In this document: one piece after another, positions 1 through 10,722 of the stretch
Layout of the letters: the number at the start of each line of letters is the position of its first letter
Position numbering within the stretch: the first letter of the stretch is position 1
Source: Cherax quadricarinatus
Lineage: Eukaryota; Arthropoda; Malacostraca; Decapoda; Parastacidae
Assembly (NCBI RefSeq): GCF_038502225.1
Contig: NC_091311.1
Span: forward strand, 33,694,296-33,758,295
Direction: 5' to 3'
DNA: 64,000 nucleotides
The notes under the pieces: generated by a model
What the model saw: only the letters and a program-made list of their open reading frames with translations
Database searches by the model: none
Told to the model about the DNA's origin: nothing
Translations under genes and position numbers: made by a program

Positions 1-244
1 GAGACAGACTGAAAGAGATAGAATGAGGGAGAAAGATAATTAGATAGAATGGAGGGGAAGCAGCATCCGACCCCATTGTTTTGACAGGCAGTAGGGGGGA
101 GCGAGTAATGAGACAATATGTCATTTTGACAGCTGCCGATTCCTGACTCAAAACAATTATAAGCCACACACTCGCACACAAGACAAGTAATCTACAAGTA
201 ATAGACAAGTATCTAGTGACTATATATGTGTATATATATTATAG

Positions 245-880
245 AAACCAGAAGCAAGAAGGGAAGGCAGGAATGAAGGAAGGGCAGATGAAGGAATGTA
301 GGAAGAGAGGTAGGAAAGGAACGCATGAAAGGAATGAAGGAAAGGAATGAAGGAAAGGAATGCAGGAAAGGAATGAAGGAAAGGAATGCAGGAATGAAGG
401 AAAGGAATGCAGGAATGAAGGAAAGGAATGAAGAAAAGGAATGCAGGAAAGGAATACAGGAAAGGAATGAAGGAAAGGAACAAAGGAAAGGAATGCAGGA
501 AAGGAATGCAGGAAAGTAGTGCAGGAAAGGAATGCAGGAAAGGAATGAAGGAAAGGAACGAAGGAAAGGAATGAAGGAAAGGAATGCAGGAAAGGAATGC
601 AGGAAAGGAATGAAGGAAAGGAATGAAGGAAAGGAATGCAGGAAAGGAATGAAGGAAAGGAATGAAGGAAAGGAATGCAGGAAAGTAGTGCAGGAAATGA
701 AGGAAAGGAATGAAGGAAAGGAATGCAGGAAAGGAATGAAGGAAAGGAACAATGGAAAGGAATGAAGGAAAGGAATGCAAGAAAGGAATGCAGGAAAGGA
801 ATGAAGGAAAAGAATGCAGGAAAGGAATGAAAGAAAGAAATGAAGGAAAGGAATGCAGGAAAGTAGGAAGGAAGGAATGA
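245..880. repeat. 13-bp minisatellite (GAAGGAAAGGAAT)n
   Basis: About 49 units of GAAGGAAAGGAAT or GCAGGAAAGGAAT run without interruption. Thirteen is not a multiple of three, so three units give a 39-nt (13-residue) period and several frames on both strands stay open for 200 codons or more; these frames are not genes. A much shorter, decayed copy of the array lies at 59462-59635 in the second composite piggyBac. Confidence 0.95.
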
Positions 881-924
881 TGACACACGACCATTTACCT
901 AGGATAACTACATAACACAACTGC

Positions 925-1089
925 CTGCTAATACTTTGAAGAAAACTGCTCAGACGAGGTGTTTTGTCTTTGCACATAAAAAAAAGTCCACAAAAATGCA
1001 CACGCACTGGTTTTATGTGTGAGGAGTGTAAAACACCTTTGTGTATGAAAACATGTTTCAAAGAGTTACACAAACTGCAGAACATCTAG
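925..1089 (+). pseudogene. piggyBac transposase C-terminal cysteine-rich domain, remnant
   Basis: Translated piecewise, this stretch gives the end of a piggyBac transposase: a CxxC-type start, then FMCEECKTPLC-like and CFKELHKLQ-like segments just before the stop. It aligns with the better kept copies ending at 51157 and 39929. The cysteine-rich C-terminal domain of piggyBac transposases binds the terminal repeats. Small indels break the frame, and everything upstream is replaced by the minisatellite, so no protein can be made. Confidence 0.7.
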
Positions 1090-1702
1090 GAATATGTCCG
1101 GTGACTGTATATTGGTATATATATTATAGAACAATAGTAATGAAAAATTTTTTGTATTGTTTGTTTTTGTAAACAAGTTTTGTAAACAATATATTGATAA
1201 TTATGTTTGTGTGCTTATTGTGTTGTATACAACGAGTGTATATATGTACATTGCACCTTACTTTGGTCTCATAGGCCACATAAGTTATGTGGAAAAATAA
1301 AATAGTGAAAAAAACAAAAAACCTTCAAATACAAGTAAACTAAAGTTTACTGGGTGAGCGACAGTTGCTGCTGTTGCCATATGCAGCTCATTTTCTGCAA
1401 ATTTCACAGCTCTATATCTCGGTCAGTACGGATGGCAAAATTTTTTTTTTTTTACTAAAACACTCAGAAAAATAATCTTAACATTTTCATAAGAAAAAAT
1501 AATTTTTTTTATCGAATATTTTGCGACATAGAATGACAGTTTCAGAAAGGGGCCTGCGACAGTCAAAGGGTTAATACAACTACTGGATTGGGAAGTTATT
1601 AAGTCATTAAAGTGCAACTACACAAGAAAAGTGATGAAAAGACTAGTTGCATCAATGGGCTCTAACTCCAACCTGGCAGTACCAAGCTTAAGGAATAATT
1701 TA

Positions 1703-2995
1703 CAGTGGACCCTCAACCAACGATGGCATCATCTAACATTAAATCCGACTAGCGATACATTTTAACGCAAAAATTTTGCCTCAACTAGCGCTAAAAAACT
1801 CGACCAACACGATTCGTTCTGTCGGAGACGCGTCCACTTGTGGCCAGTGTTTACAAGCCAGCCAGCCACCGCGGTCTGATCCAAACATACAATTGGAACA
1901 TTTCATATTATCACAGCATTTTTAGTGATTGCACCTGCAAAATAAGTCACCATGGGCCCCAAGAAAGCTTCTAGTGCCAACCCTACAGCAAAAAGGGTGA
2001 GAATTACTATGGATATGAAGAAAGAGATCATTGCTAAGTATGAAAGTGGAGTGTGTCTCCGAGCTGGCCAGGTTGTACACAAAACCCCAATCAACCATCG
2101 CTACTATTGTGGCCAAGAAAACGGCAATCAAGGAAGCTGTTCTTGCCAAAGGTGCAACTATGTTTTCAAAACTGAGATCGCAAGTGATAGAAGATGTTGA
2201 GAGACTGTTATTGGCATGGATAAATGAAAAACAGATAGCAGGAGATAGCATCTCTCAAGTGATCATATGTGAAAAGGCTAGGAAGTTGCATGACGATTTA
2301 ATTAGAAAAATGCCTGCAACTAGTGGTGATGTGAGTGAATTTAAGGCCAGCAAAGGTTGATTTGAGAGATTTAAGAACCGTAGTGGCATACATAGTGTGA
2401 TAAGGCATGGTGAGGTTGCCAGATAGGATCAAAAAGCAGCTGAAAAATATGTGCAGGAATTCAAGGAGTACATAGACAGTGAAGAATTGAAACCTGAACA
2501 AGTGTTTAACTGTGACACTGACAATGTTGTGAAACACTTTAGGAATGTCATAAAGGAACGGGAGGTACAGGCCTCTATGGACAGATATGTTGTGCGACAG
2601 AGGTCCAGTGACTCTCAAGCTGGTCCTAGTGGCATTAAAAGAAGAAGGGAAGTAACCCCGGAAAAGAACTTGACACCTCAAGTCCTAATGGAAGGGGATT
2701 CCCCCTTCTAAACACTAGCACCATCCACACTCTCCCCTCCTCCCATCCCATCAATCATCACCAGATCTTCAACAAAGGTAAGTGTCATGTAATTGTACAT
2801 GTCTTCTTCAGTTTGTGTGTATTAAAATTAATATTTCATGTGGTAAAATTTTTTTTTTCAATACTTTTGGGTGTCTTGCACGGATTAATTTGATTTCCAT
2901 TATTTCTTATGGGGAAAATTAACTCGACTAACGATAATTTCAATTAACAATGAGCTCTCAGGAACGGATTTATATCGTTAGTCGAGGGTCCACTG
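1703..2995 (+). mobile_element. Tg1: Tigger/pogo-like DNA transposon, internally deleted
   Basis: The element begins CAGTGGACCCTC and ends GAGGGTCCACTG, flanked by TA on both sides (1701-1702 and 2996-2997), the target duplication of pogo/Tigger elements. At 1.29 kb it is shorter than the 2.32-kb copy at 17991-20310. The words CTAACGA and CTAGCGA recur near both ends. A poly(A) region (ACAAAGGTAAGTG near 2771) precedes the 3' terminal sequence. Confidence 0.9.
1952..2711 (+). pseudogene. Tigger transposase, frameshifted and lacking the DDE core
   Basis: The frame starts at the MGPKKASSANP signature. It shifts frame near 2040-2060, then reads through the helix-turn-helix and CENP-B/Tc5-type DNA-binding parts (YTKPQSTIATIV, LLLAWINEKQ). 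In-frame stops occur in the segments reading FKASKG*FERFK and GEVAR*DQK. After the first catalytic motif (VFNCD) the sequence jumps to TDNVVKHFRNVIKE near the C-terminus, so the DDE domain is deleted. It ends with the usual KRRREVTPEKN...LMEGDSP tail. It is non-functional. Confidence 0.85.
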
Positions 2996-3194
2996 TATAA
3001 TGTATTGCTGGGTAAAAGAAGCCAGAGATCCATTACAGAATTTATGCACACTCCAATACAACCATTGGCTTTAGTGGCAGAATCTCAATTATCCACTTCT
3101 GTTAACAACCAACAACCATCCACCTCAGCCCAGTAGAGCCACACCATGCATCTCCACTCTCTTCACAATCACTGACATACACCAGCAACCACAA

Positions 3195-3426
3195 TTTAAG
3201 GTAAATATTATTATTTCTGTTGCATTTGTAGTCTTAAGCAACAAGAGCAACAAAATTACTTTTATTTTTTATGATCTGGATGTCTAAAAAAAGTTGTATG
3301 GCATTTGGAGGGGATCCCAGGAACGTAACCCTATTTTTCCCATAAGTTCTTCAGTTTATATAACACGGATTTATCTAACATGGCATTTCCAGGAATGTAA
3401 CTACCATGTTATATAAGGATCTATTG
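3195..3426 (+). mobile_element. 3' end of a diverged Tigger-like element
   Basis: The layout matches a Tigger 3' end: a poly(A)/donor-like TTTAAGGTAAATATT, a T-rich stretch, TTTTTCCCATAAGTTCTTC, a repeated word (TATAACACGG, CTAACATGG), and a terminal ATAAGGATCTATTG followed by TA. The family differs from the CAGTGGACCC group (end sequence CAATAGATCC). No coding part is visible. Confidence 0.5.
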
Positions 3427-3639
3427 TATTCATATTCGCACTGCCTTAAACATATGGAAAAAATATATTCTTATCCTCAATATCTGTAATCCTCACTGCT
3501 ATTAAAATACTGAATGTGTTCACAATTTGTTAGACCATTAACTGTACAACTGTAGATCTGCATTCTCTTACCCAGAGCTCCAAATATTTTGAAAAAAAAA
3601 AAAAAAGAGGACATTTTTTTAACATAATGTAAGAAATAC

Positions 3640-3889
3640 TATTATTTCTGCTGCATTTGTAGTCTTAAGGAGTAAAAACAACATAATACATCACAACAAC
3701 GAATTACAATTGCATATTCACTTACAGTTTTGTAAGATCTGGAAGTCTAAAAAAAAGTTGTTTGGCTTGCTTAGGGCTCCCAGGAATGTAATCTTATTTT
3801 TCCCATAAGTTCTTCAGTTTATCTAACACGGATTTACCAAACACGAAATTTTAAGGAACACAATTACCGTCGTATATAATGGTCTACTG
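3640..3889 (+). mobile_element. Second 3' end of the same diverged Tigger-like family
   Basis: This repeats the 3195-3426 fragment (shared TTTCTGCTGCATTTGTAGTC and CCCATAAGTTCTTCAGTTTA) and ends ATGGTCTACTG then TA. The repeated word is TCTAACACGG / CCAAACACGA here. The 5' portion is absent. Confidence 0.5.
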
Positions 3890-5490
3890 TATATATTAGT
3901 TCAAGCATTTGTATAATAGGATCATTTGTACTTTTTTTTTGGGTATTAACCCAAACTGGCCAGGGTTAGGTATGTTGTTGCATATAAGGTAGGAGTAAAG
4001 TCGTTTGTGGAATATTTTTTTGAATATTTTAGAAAGTGAGGGCAAGTTTGATAGGTCTACAGTTGTTTACATCAGTTGGATCACCTCCTTTGTTATTTTC
4101 TTATGTGTGGGCTTGGCCATATTAGTGTAGAAGAGAGCATTCATCTGCTTCTCACTTCATTCAGTCTTTCAACAATTTCTTAATATTGTACAGTATTTTT
4201 ATTTTTCCCTTCACTGATGTGTCTTGTCTAACTGACATGTCCTTGTAGTTTTCATAATTTTTATGTGGCTGTCACACTCGAATCATTTTCATGCTTGACC
4301 TAAATGTTAACCACAGCAGTCTCTTCCAATCCTTCTCATATTCCCTTCACTTATGTGTCTTGTCTAACTGACATGTTCTTGTAGTTTTCCTATTTTTTAT
4401 GTGGCTGTCACACTCGAGTCATTTTCATGCTTGACCTAAATGTTAACCACAGCAGCTTCTTCCAATCCTTCTCATATTCTCTGTACTCTCTTATGTTCAG
4501 CTACATAAATACTGAGAATTACTCATGTTGTACTGCCACACAATGAGTTATGACTAGAATTAAGTATTTTGTAAGATTTAGAAATACTTTGCCCAAAATA
4601 CTTTGCCTACAAAGCGGCATTGTTTTAAGCATAAAATTGTACCAAATAGTTTTTGTCATAATTGTATCACACCTATAACCACAATGAACTCAATTACTGT
4701 ACCTTCTATGTAGCTATGCTACATAGAACAAAAATGAAACGGTTACACACATGAGTAAATGAGTGGTATGAGGACATATTCTACCTTCATTCACAAAATT
4801 TAATGTTTTATTTAATAAGAGGGTTGGAAAAAGAACAAGCAATTTCTGGTAAGTATGTAATAAATAGTAGGATTCTTAATACATTAAATATAACAAACAG
4901 ATAATAGACAATAGTAAATACTGTTCCCTCACAAATAATATTAGTGAGATCAACAAAACTAGTGCCATGAAGCACTCAATAATTGCTTTACATACTGTAT
5001 AAACAACCATTTTAACTTGTTTATTGCTTAGGGTGTGAGTCTTTTCTAATAATAAGAAAAGTATATATGCACCTAATCTGAAGATACAGTACATAATATG
5101 TAACATAAACAATAAAATAACAATGTACCAAAAAGCAGTTTCATAAGCAAAATTAGTACAGTATTTCTAGCAATAATAAAGCACATTTTAATTAAATAAA
5201 TATTAGCAAAGAAAATGCAACTTAACATAAAATCTAAATACAGAGAGAGTTCAGTAAGTCTGCTTGCTTGATCAAAGTTCATTATTATTTCCAAGATTCC
5301 CCAGAGCATAATACAAAAAAAAATCATATTAAATGAAAAACTGAGCACAAATCACAGTATGTTAATAAAACACAATATGTGGTTTATTGCACTTTAGCAG
5401 ACATTTTGTCATCCACCAGAGCCAATATCAATTATCATGGACAGAACTGACACAGCCCATGGCAAACAAAACATCTCAATAAATAAATTA
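3890..5490. other. No gene seen; AT-rich intervening DNA
   Basis: I see no credible coding region, RNA gene or recognisable element in this 1.6 kb apart from the tandem duplication at 4207-4479. The open frames between 4876 and 5348 on the minus strand are low-complexity, AT-driven and lack domain signatures. It may be old decayed repeat. Confidence 0.5.
4207..4479. repeat. Tandem duplication, 136-bp unit, two copies
   Basis: The segment beginning CCCTTCACTGATGTGTCTTG is repeated once, starting again at 4343, with only a few substitutions and one small length change. The function is unknown. It is a local duplication, not a satellite. Confidence 0.85.
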
Positions 5491-5493
5491 AAT

Positions 5494-5550
5494 ACCACCT
5501 TGCCTTGGTGGGAATCGGCCAATGTGATAATAAAATAAAAATAAAACAGC
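5494..5550 (+). mobile_element. RTE-like LINE 3' tail fragment
   Basis: CCTTGCCTTGGTGGGAATCG then GCCAATGTGATAATAAAATA matches the 3' end of the same LINE family at 45683-45735 (CATGCCTTTGTGGGAAATGG and GCCAATGTGTTAATAAC). It is only a tail; no coding sequence is attached. Confidence 0.55.
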
Positions 5551-5739
5551 ATATTGTCTCATTAACATACATGTAACTATATAATATCACTGATATACAG
5601 TAAGCTCACTTATAAAGCTCTTCTATGCAGTGAAACTTTTTTTGTAAATGAGATTTAAAAAAGCACAGCCAAAATTGAATAGTGTATGTAAAGGCCTTTA
5701 CAGTATGCATTATTCTTAATAGTTCTTGTTCTTTATTTT

Positions 5740-7190
5740 CTCTATTCTCCATGGGGAAGTGGAAAAGAATCTTTCCTCCGTAAGCCGTGCGTGTTGTATG
5801 AGGCGACTAGAATGCCAGGAGCAATGGGCTAGTAACCCCTTCTCCTGCAGAAAATACTAAAAAAGTGAAGAAGAAAAACTTTATAAAACTGGGATGCTTG
5901 AATGTGGGTGGATGTAGTGCAGATGATAAGAAAGAAAAGAGTGCTAATGTTAAGAATGAAAAGAAGTTGGATGTCCTAGCTCTAAGCAAAACAAAGCTGA
6001 AGGGGGTAGGTGGGTTTCAGTGGGAAAAATAAATGGGATTAAGTCAAGAGTATCTGAGAGAGTTAGAGCTAAGGAAAGGGTTGCAGCAATGTTGAAGGAT
6101 CAGTTATGGGGAGAGAAGAGGGAATATAAATGTATAAACTCTAGGATTATGTGGACTAAAATAAGGGTTGGATGCAAAAAAAAAGTGGGTCATTATAAGA
6201 GTGTATGCACCTGGAGAAGAGAGGAGTGTAAAAGAAAGAGTGAGATTTTAGGAGATGTTAAGCAAGTGTGTACGAACTTTTGAACCAAGTGAAAGAGTAA
6301 TTGTGGTAGGAGACCTAAATGCTAAAGTAGCAGAAACATTTAAAGAGGGTGTGGTAGGTAAGTTTGGGGTGTCAGGTGTAAATGATAATGGGAGCCCTTT
6401 GATTGAACTTTGTATAGAAAGGAGTTTGGTTACAGGTAATACATATTTCAAGAAAAAGAGGATACATAAGTATACAAGATATGATGCATGGCATAATGAC
6501 AGCAGTTTGTTGGATTAGGTATTGGTAGATAAAAGACTGTTGGGTAGACTTTAAGATGTACATGTTTTTAGAGGGGCCCCACACACAGATCACTTTTTAG
6601 TTGTAGCTACAGTAAGAGTAAAAGGTAGATGGAATACAAGAAAAATGGAAGCAGCAGGTAAGAGAGAGGGTTTATAAGCTTAAGTTGAAGTAGGAGGCAG
6701 TTAGGGTAAAATATAAACAACTATTGGAGGATAGATGGGCTAGCGAGACTATAGGCAATGGGGTAGAAGATGCATGGGGTAGGTTTAAGAACGTAGTGTT
6801 AGTGTGTTCAGCAGAAGTTTGTGGTTACAGGAAAGTGGGTGCGGGAGGGAAGAAGAGCGATTGGTGGAATGATGTAAAGGGAGTAAGAGAGAAAAAGTTA
6901 GCATATGAGAGGTTTTTACAAAGTAGAAGTGATGCAAGGAGGAAGGAGTATATGGAGAGGAAAAGAGAAGTAAAGCAATGTAAAAAGAGAGCAAATGAGA
7001 GAGTGGGTGAGATGTTATCAACAAATTTTGTTGAAAATAAGAAAAAGTTTTGGAGTGAGATTAATAAGTTGAGGAAGCTTAGGGAACAAATGGATTTGAG
7101 AGTTAAAAATAGGAGAGGAGAGTTATTAAATGGAGAAGTTAGAAGTATCGGGAAGATGGAGGGAATATTTTGAGGAATTGTTGAATGTCG
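5740..7190 (+). mobile_element. RTE-like LINE, 5' region through endonuclease and linker
   Basis: This is the 5' part of an APE-type non-LTR retrotransposon family that recurs, in pieces, at 11287-11466, 14201-14402, 32304-33630 (reverse), 37174-45757 and 63908-64000. It begins with a non-coding leader (CTTTCCTCCGTAAGCCGTGC) and runs into an endonuclease region and an RT-proximal linker. It is cut at about 7190 by piggyBac copy pB2. The RTE assignment is by resemblance and tentative. Confidence 0.75.
5880..7173 (+). pseudogene. LINE endonuclease/linker, multiple stops
   Basis: Conceptual translation gives LGCLNVGG and LDVLALSKTKL (the start of an APE-like endonuclease), then ERVIVVGDLNAKV near 6291-6330 (the conserved GD-N motif) and HTDHFLV near 6582-6603 (the conserved D-H motif). 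These are followed by a basic, charged linker (SDWWNDVKGVREKKL, FVENKKKFWSEINKLRK) that precedes the RT in this family. At least four stops and frame changes (for example near 6031, 6516, 6553 and 6676) show it is dead. No RT domain follows directly. Confidence 0.75.
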
Positions 7191-7393
7191 GTCCCATAAC
7201 ATTACGGCTTGCAAGCCAGTGTCAGTCCCATAATACTACGCCAAAATTCTAGCACCTTCAAATCTGGTGGGAGAAAGCTGGTAGACCTACATGTGAGGGA
7301 ATGGGTCTGTGTACTCAGAGTGCGCAGTATAAAAAGAATTTGGGAAGGCCGCAGATCATTGTGGGAGTTCGAATTCAGTACGCCTTGTTCACG

Positions 7394-7660
7394 ATGCCTA
7401 GTGGTAAGGAATACCTCACTCCCCAGTGAACTGGGACTCTTCTCTTCCCGAGTGATAGTTCTAACACAGACTAAAGTGTCAGTGAAGATGAATTTCATGG
7501 TTCTGAGAAGTTTATGACTGAAAGCAATCCCCAGGATATCAGAAACAGTGCTGCAAGCCCAGATGACCATCAACCTTTCGCCTCTGGTGCTGGGCTATCT
7601 CATTCATATTTAATTGTACCACAGCAAAAGAGGAAACTCACATTTTTCCATGTCTCAAGG
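7394..7660 (+). pseudogene. piggyBac transposase N-terminus, frameshifted
   Basis: Starting at the ATG of MPSGKEYLTP, the translation can be followed as SDSSNTD, EDEFHGSEKFMTESNPQD and SAASPDDHQPFASG, then VPQQKRKLTF. These match the N-terminal acidic region of the longer copy at 38017-38290. Frame changes near 7420 and 7465 and the SINE at 7661 end it. Confidence 0.65.
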
Positions 7661-7778
7661 AATAAGTAAGTTTATTCAGGTATACACAAATATAGTTACA
7701 TAGATTATCATTCATAGCAGCAAATGTGTAGAACACCTAGGATAACCCAAAAAAAAATCAAAGTGACTTATTTCCATG
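7661..7778 (-). mobile_element. SINE with (CTTA)n tail
   Basis: Read on the minus strand, the element runs from a GGAAATAAGTCACTT head through a GGGTTATCCTAGGTGTTCTA-like centre to AATAAACTTACTTA. Copies occur at 12330-12450, 54045-54164 and 63690-63822. No RNA polymerase III boxes are clear in this short form. Its centre resembles part of the longer tRNA-derived SINE at 32978-33269. Confidence 0.6.
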
Positions 7779-8009
7779 TGGGTGGTAGGGAAGATAGCAT
7801 GGTTGGTGGGGAAGACAGCATGGTTGGTGGGGAAGGTTACAACTGTGATGGATAATACATGCAGTATCAGGTGGTGGTGCTGGTGTAATGTGTCATGTGG
7901 CACCAGCAGCACCCCAGGCTGGTAGCTTGCTGCTGACTCAGCACATCCACAACAAAGGCCACCTTCAACCACCCACACACCACAACAACCTGCACAATCA
8001 CAACAACTC

Positions 8010-8134
8010 ACCCACAAAAATGCAGAGACACTCGTTTTGTGTGTCAGGAGTGTAAAACAGCACTGTTTATAACACCATGTTTCAAAGAGTCTCACAAACT
8101 GCAGCATTTCTCGGAACATGTCCAGTGACTCAAT
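8010..8134 (+). pseudogene. piggyBac C-terminal cysteine-rich remnant
   Basis: Piecewise translation gives THKNAETLVLCVRSVKQHCL and FKESHKLQHFSEHVQ-like segments, matching the end of piggyBac copies at 39929 and 51157. It is frame-broken. Confidence 0.55.
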
Positions 8135-8222
8135 ATGGGTATATTATAGAACAATAGTAATAAACAACTTTTTTAATTGTTAGTTCGTGTAAACAAGTTT
8201 TGTGAGCAATATAATGATAATA

Positions 8223-8425
8223 CAGTGGACCCCCGGATAACGATATTTTTTCATTCCAGAAGTATGTTCAGGTGCCAGTACTGACCGAATTTGTTCCCAT
8301 AAGGAATATTGTGAAGTAGATTAGTCCATTTCAGACCCCCAAACATACACGTACAAACGCACTTACATAAATACACTTACATAACTGGTCGCATTGGGAG
8401 GTGCTCGTTAAGCGGGGGTCCACTG
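8223..8425. mobile_element. Tm1: Tigger-family MITE, 203 bp
   Basis: It begins CAGTGGACCCCCGGATAACG and ends AAGCGGGGGTCCACTG, flanked by TA (8221-8222, 8426-8427). The interior is nearly identical to Tm2 (22756-22958), Tm3 (34940-35142) and Tm4 (35388-35575). It has no coding capacity and is presumably mobilised by a Tigger transposase such as that of Tg4. It interrupts the pB2 3' UTR. Confidence 0.92.
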
Positions 8426-8662
8426 TATTTGTGTGGTTATTGTGTTGCATATGGTGAGTGTATATATAATATGCATTATATTGGTCTCACAGGCCACAAA
8501 AGTTACTTGACAAAATAAAATATTAGAAAAGACATAATAAAAGTAAAAATAACACAGTGGACCCTCGGGTAACAGTGATATCGGCTAACACTAAAATTAG
8601 ATAGCGGCACATTTTTGCGTCAAAATATTGGCTCAGCTAATGCCCAAAGAACTCAGTTAACC

Positions 8663-8950
8663 TTCTTCTTCTTCTTCTTCTTCTTCTTCTTCTTCTTCTT
8701 CTTCTTCTTCTCCTTCTTCTTCTCCTTCTTCTTCTCCTTCTTCTCCTTCTTCTTCTCCTTCTTCTTCTCCTTCTTCTTCTCCTTCTTCTTCTCCTTCTTC
8801 TTCTCCTTCTTCTTCTCCTTCTTCTTCTTCTCCTTCTTCTTCTTCTCCTTCTTCTTCTTCTCCTTCTTCTTCTTCTCCTTCTTCTCCTTCTTCTCCTCCT
8901 CCTTCTCCTCCTCCTTCTCCTCCTCCTTCTCCTCCTTCTCCTCCTCCTCC
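8663..8950. repeat. (TTC)n/(TCC)n polypyrimidine tract
   Basis: This is an uninterrupted pyrimidine tract of TTC and TTCTCC units grading to CTCCTC. It sits 108 bp inside the Tg2 left end, where element sequence would otherwise continue. Frames through it encode poly-Phe/Ser or poly-Glu/Gly and are not genes. Confidence 0.95.
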
Positions 8951-9690
8951 TTGTGTGCGAGTGTGTGGCTTATAATTGTTTTGAGTCAGAAGTCGGCAGC
9001 TGTCAAAGTGACATATTATCTCATTAGTCACTACCCCTACCCCTGTCAAAACAATGGGGTCGGATGCTGCTTCCCCTCCTCCATTCTATCTAATTATCTT
9101 TCTCCCTCATTCTATATCTTTCAATCTGTCTCTCTTTCTGTCTGCCTATCTCTGTCTCACAGGTACACATAAATACAAGTATACATAGTGTAAATTACCT
9201 AGGATAACCCAAGAAATCCAGACAAAGTGCTATACTCTGCTTGAAGATGTGAGTAAACGTGATGACACAGTCTTGTGGCTCTCTCTGAGACAGAGAGCTA
9301 GATGGACAGACAGGGAGCTTGACAGACAGACAAATAGACAGACAGAAATGTTTGTGTACCAGCAAAAACAAAGGGAGGCGATGGTCATGTAATATTACCC
9401 TCCTTTACGCTCATCAAAGTCAGCTCTTATCAGATGTTATCTCCCCTTATCTTGTCACTGTCATGGGGTGGACTTTTTTTTTTCTTGCTTCAAGGGAACA
9501 ATATTATTACATCTTCTTCTTCCTCCTCCTCCTCCTCTTCTCCTCCTCCTCCTCCTCCTCCTCCTCTTCCTTCCCTCCTCCTCCTCCTCCTCTTCCTCCC
9601 CTCCTCCCCCTCCTCCTCCTCCATTGCTTTTGGTCTCAAACTCCTCCAAATCATGAAATTGGCCTAGCAGCTTTCTCCTGCTTGATTTGA
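8951..9690 (-). mobile_element. Fragment of composite piggyBac interior
   Basis: The sequence parallels 59700-61410 block by block: GTGTGTGGCTTATAATTGTT, the CTCATTCTA segment, CTCTCTGAGACAG, a pyrimidine tract (9510-9622 here, about 1.3 kb there), then CCATTGCTTTTGGTCTCAAA. It ends with the reversed piggyBac 5' segment CTTTCTCCTGCTTGATTTGA. Sense for piggyBac is the minus strand. Confidence 0.75.
9510..9622. repeat. Polypyrimidine (TCC/TTC) tract
   Basis: CTCCTC and CTTCTT units lie at the same position, relative to flanking CCATTGCTTTTGGTCTC, as the 1.3-kb tract at 60061-61366. It is a short allele of the same internal tract. Confidence 0.9.
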
Positions 9691-9845
9691 AGGACATTCA
9701 TCCCGAACATCTCCGCACAGCCTGAGCCCATGTAAAGCCAGTGTGCCATTGTTTACAAGCCAGGGAGGATGATTCCATGCATACATGCGATATATTTTGA
9801 ATTATTTCATTGTTTTTAGTGCTTGTAACTACTAAATAAGCCACC

Positions 9846-10012
9846 ATGGGCCCAAAGAAACCTTCTAGTGCCAGCCCTGTGGTAAAAAAGGAAAGAAGCA
9901 CAATAGAATTCAAGAAAAAACTTGCAGCAAAGTACCAAAGTGAAGGAGGAAGAGAGAGGGGAGAATGTGCCTTCTGCAGTGATTCAGTGATTCTACAATA
10001 TGTACGATACTA
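9846..10012 (+). pseudogene. Tigger transposase N-terminal fragment, copy 1
   Basis: MGPKKPSSASPVVKKERSTI, then EFKKKLAAKYQSEGG, is a diverged form of the Tigger N-terminus (psq-type helix-turn-helix start). The frame runs out within about 60 codons, before the CENP-B-like domain. A second, similar fragment follows about 395 bp downstream. Confidence 0.65.
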
Positions 10013-10240
10013 AAGCAGCAGGTATCAATAAAGGCTATAGTGCCAGCCAGCAATAAAGTGTAGAATTAACAGTGTAGCAAGTAAGTTAAGCGAGTAAGCG
10101 ATAGAAAAATGACACGAAAGTAACTCTCCAATGTGTGTCTCTAAACGAGAGAGGAAGCTTCTGCTCATTCACCCAAACATTTTGCTATAATCCATTGTTT
10201 TTTGTGGTTACTGATTGAGTGCAACTGCAAAACAAGCAAC

Positions 10241-10405
10241 CATGGGCCCAAATAAAGTTCCTAGTAAAGTTCCTTTGGTAAAGAAAGTGAGAAACATGAT
10301 GGAATTTAAGAAAGAAGTTGTTGAAAAGTATAAGAGTGAAGGATCAAGAGAGAAGGGAGAATGTGTCTTCTTCAGTGATTCTACGATATGTATGATGCTA
10401 AAGTA
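10241..10405 (+). pseudogene. Tigger transposase N-terminal fragment, copy 2
   Basis: It begins with MGPNKVPSKVPLVKKV and continues through EFKKEVVEKYKSEGSREKGE, ending CVFFSDSTICMMLK* after 54 codons. It is the tandem partner of 9846-10012 with matching 5' UTR and downstream sequence (ATCAATAAAGGCTATAG). The stop is unlike the full protein of Tg4, so it is a remnant. Confidence 0.65.
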
Positions 10406-10623
10406 GCAAGAATCAATAAAGGCTATAGCACCAGCCAGCGATAAAGTGTAGCAGTAACAGCATAGCAAGTAAGTTCAGGGATTAAGCAATAGAATAAGAC
10501 GACACGAAACTTAACTCCTCCAATGTTGTTAGAGGTATATAGTACTACTGACAACACCACCACCACCACCCTGCCTATCCTCTACCACCCTAAACCAATG
10601 CCAGCATCTCCTCCAAGGTACAG

Positions 10624-10722
10624 TAAGTGTAAATATTTCTTATTTATAAAGTGTAAATATTACTTATTTATAAAGTGTAAATATTACTTATTTATAAAGT
10701 GTAAATATTTCTTATTTATAAA
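10624..10722. repeat. 24-bp minisatellite, about four units
   Basis: AAAGTGTAAATATTACTTATTTAT-type units start at 10624, 10648, 10672 and 10696. They lie inside Tg2, between the duplicated N-terminal pieces and the 3' end. Confidence 0.9.

Larger units (their letters stand above)
1..1574 (+). mobile_element. pB1: composite piggyBac element, right part
   Basis: The window opens inside a composite piggyBac-type element. In order it holds a non-coding block (1-240) that recurs reversed at 8951-9160 and 59640-59900, a 13-bp minisatellite (245-880), the remnant of the transposase C-terminus (925-1089), a 3' untranslated region, and the terminal inverted repeat ending in GACAGTCAAAGGG followed by TTAA at 1571-1574. 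The same order of parts, on the other strand, is seen at 58677-61720, which supports calling this one element. The left end lies outside the window. Confidence 0.75.
7191..8554 (+). mobile_element. pB2: decayed piggyBac with SINE and MITE insertions
   Basis: The 5' sequence (GTCGGTCCCATAACATTACG) matches the left end of pB5 at 47002, but the outermost CCCTTTCAC and TTAA are missing at the LINE junction. A 5' coding remnant, a SINE (7661-7778), further N-terminal-domain remnant rich in Q/P-type sequence, the cysteine-rich C-terminus (8010-8115) and the 3' UTR follow. MITE Tm1 splits the UTR at 8223-8425. The core catalytic domain is absent. Confidence 0.7.

Noticed and set aside
245..880. CRISPR-like array
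   Set aside because: Units are contiguous with no spacers, and the surrounding sequence is eukaryotic transposon.
213..1085. Long minus-strand frames of Phe-Leu-His-Ser-Phe-Pro repeats
   Set aside because: They are the 13-bp minisatellite read in all frames; the 13-residue period equals three repeat units and there is no gene context.
4876..5348. Two minus-strand frames (78 and 91 aa) with hydrophobic stretches
   Set aside because: AT-rich, no domain, no supporting start or splice features, and hydrophobicity follows from T-rich codons.
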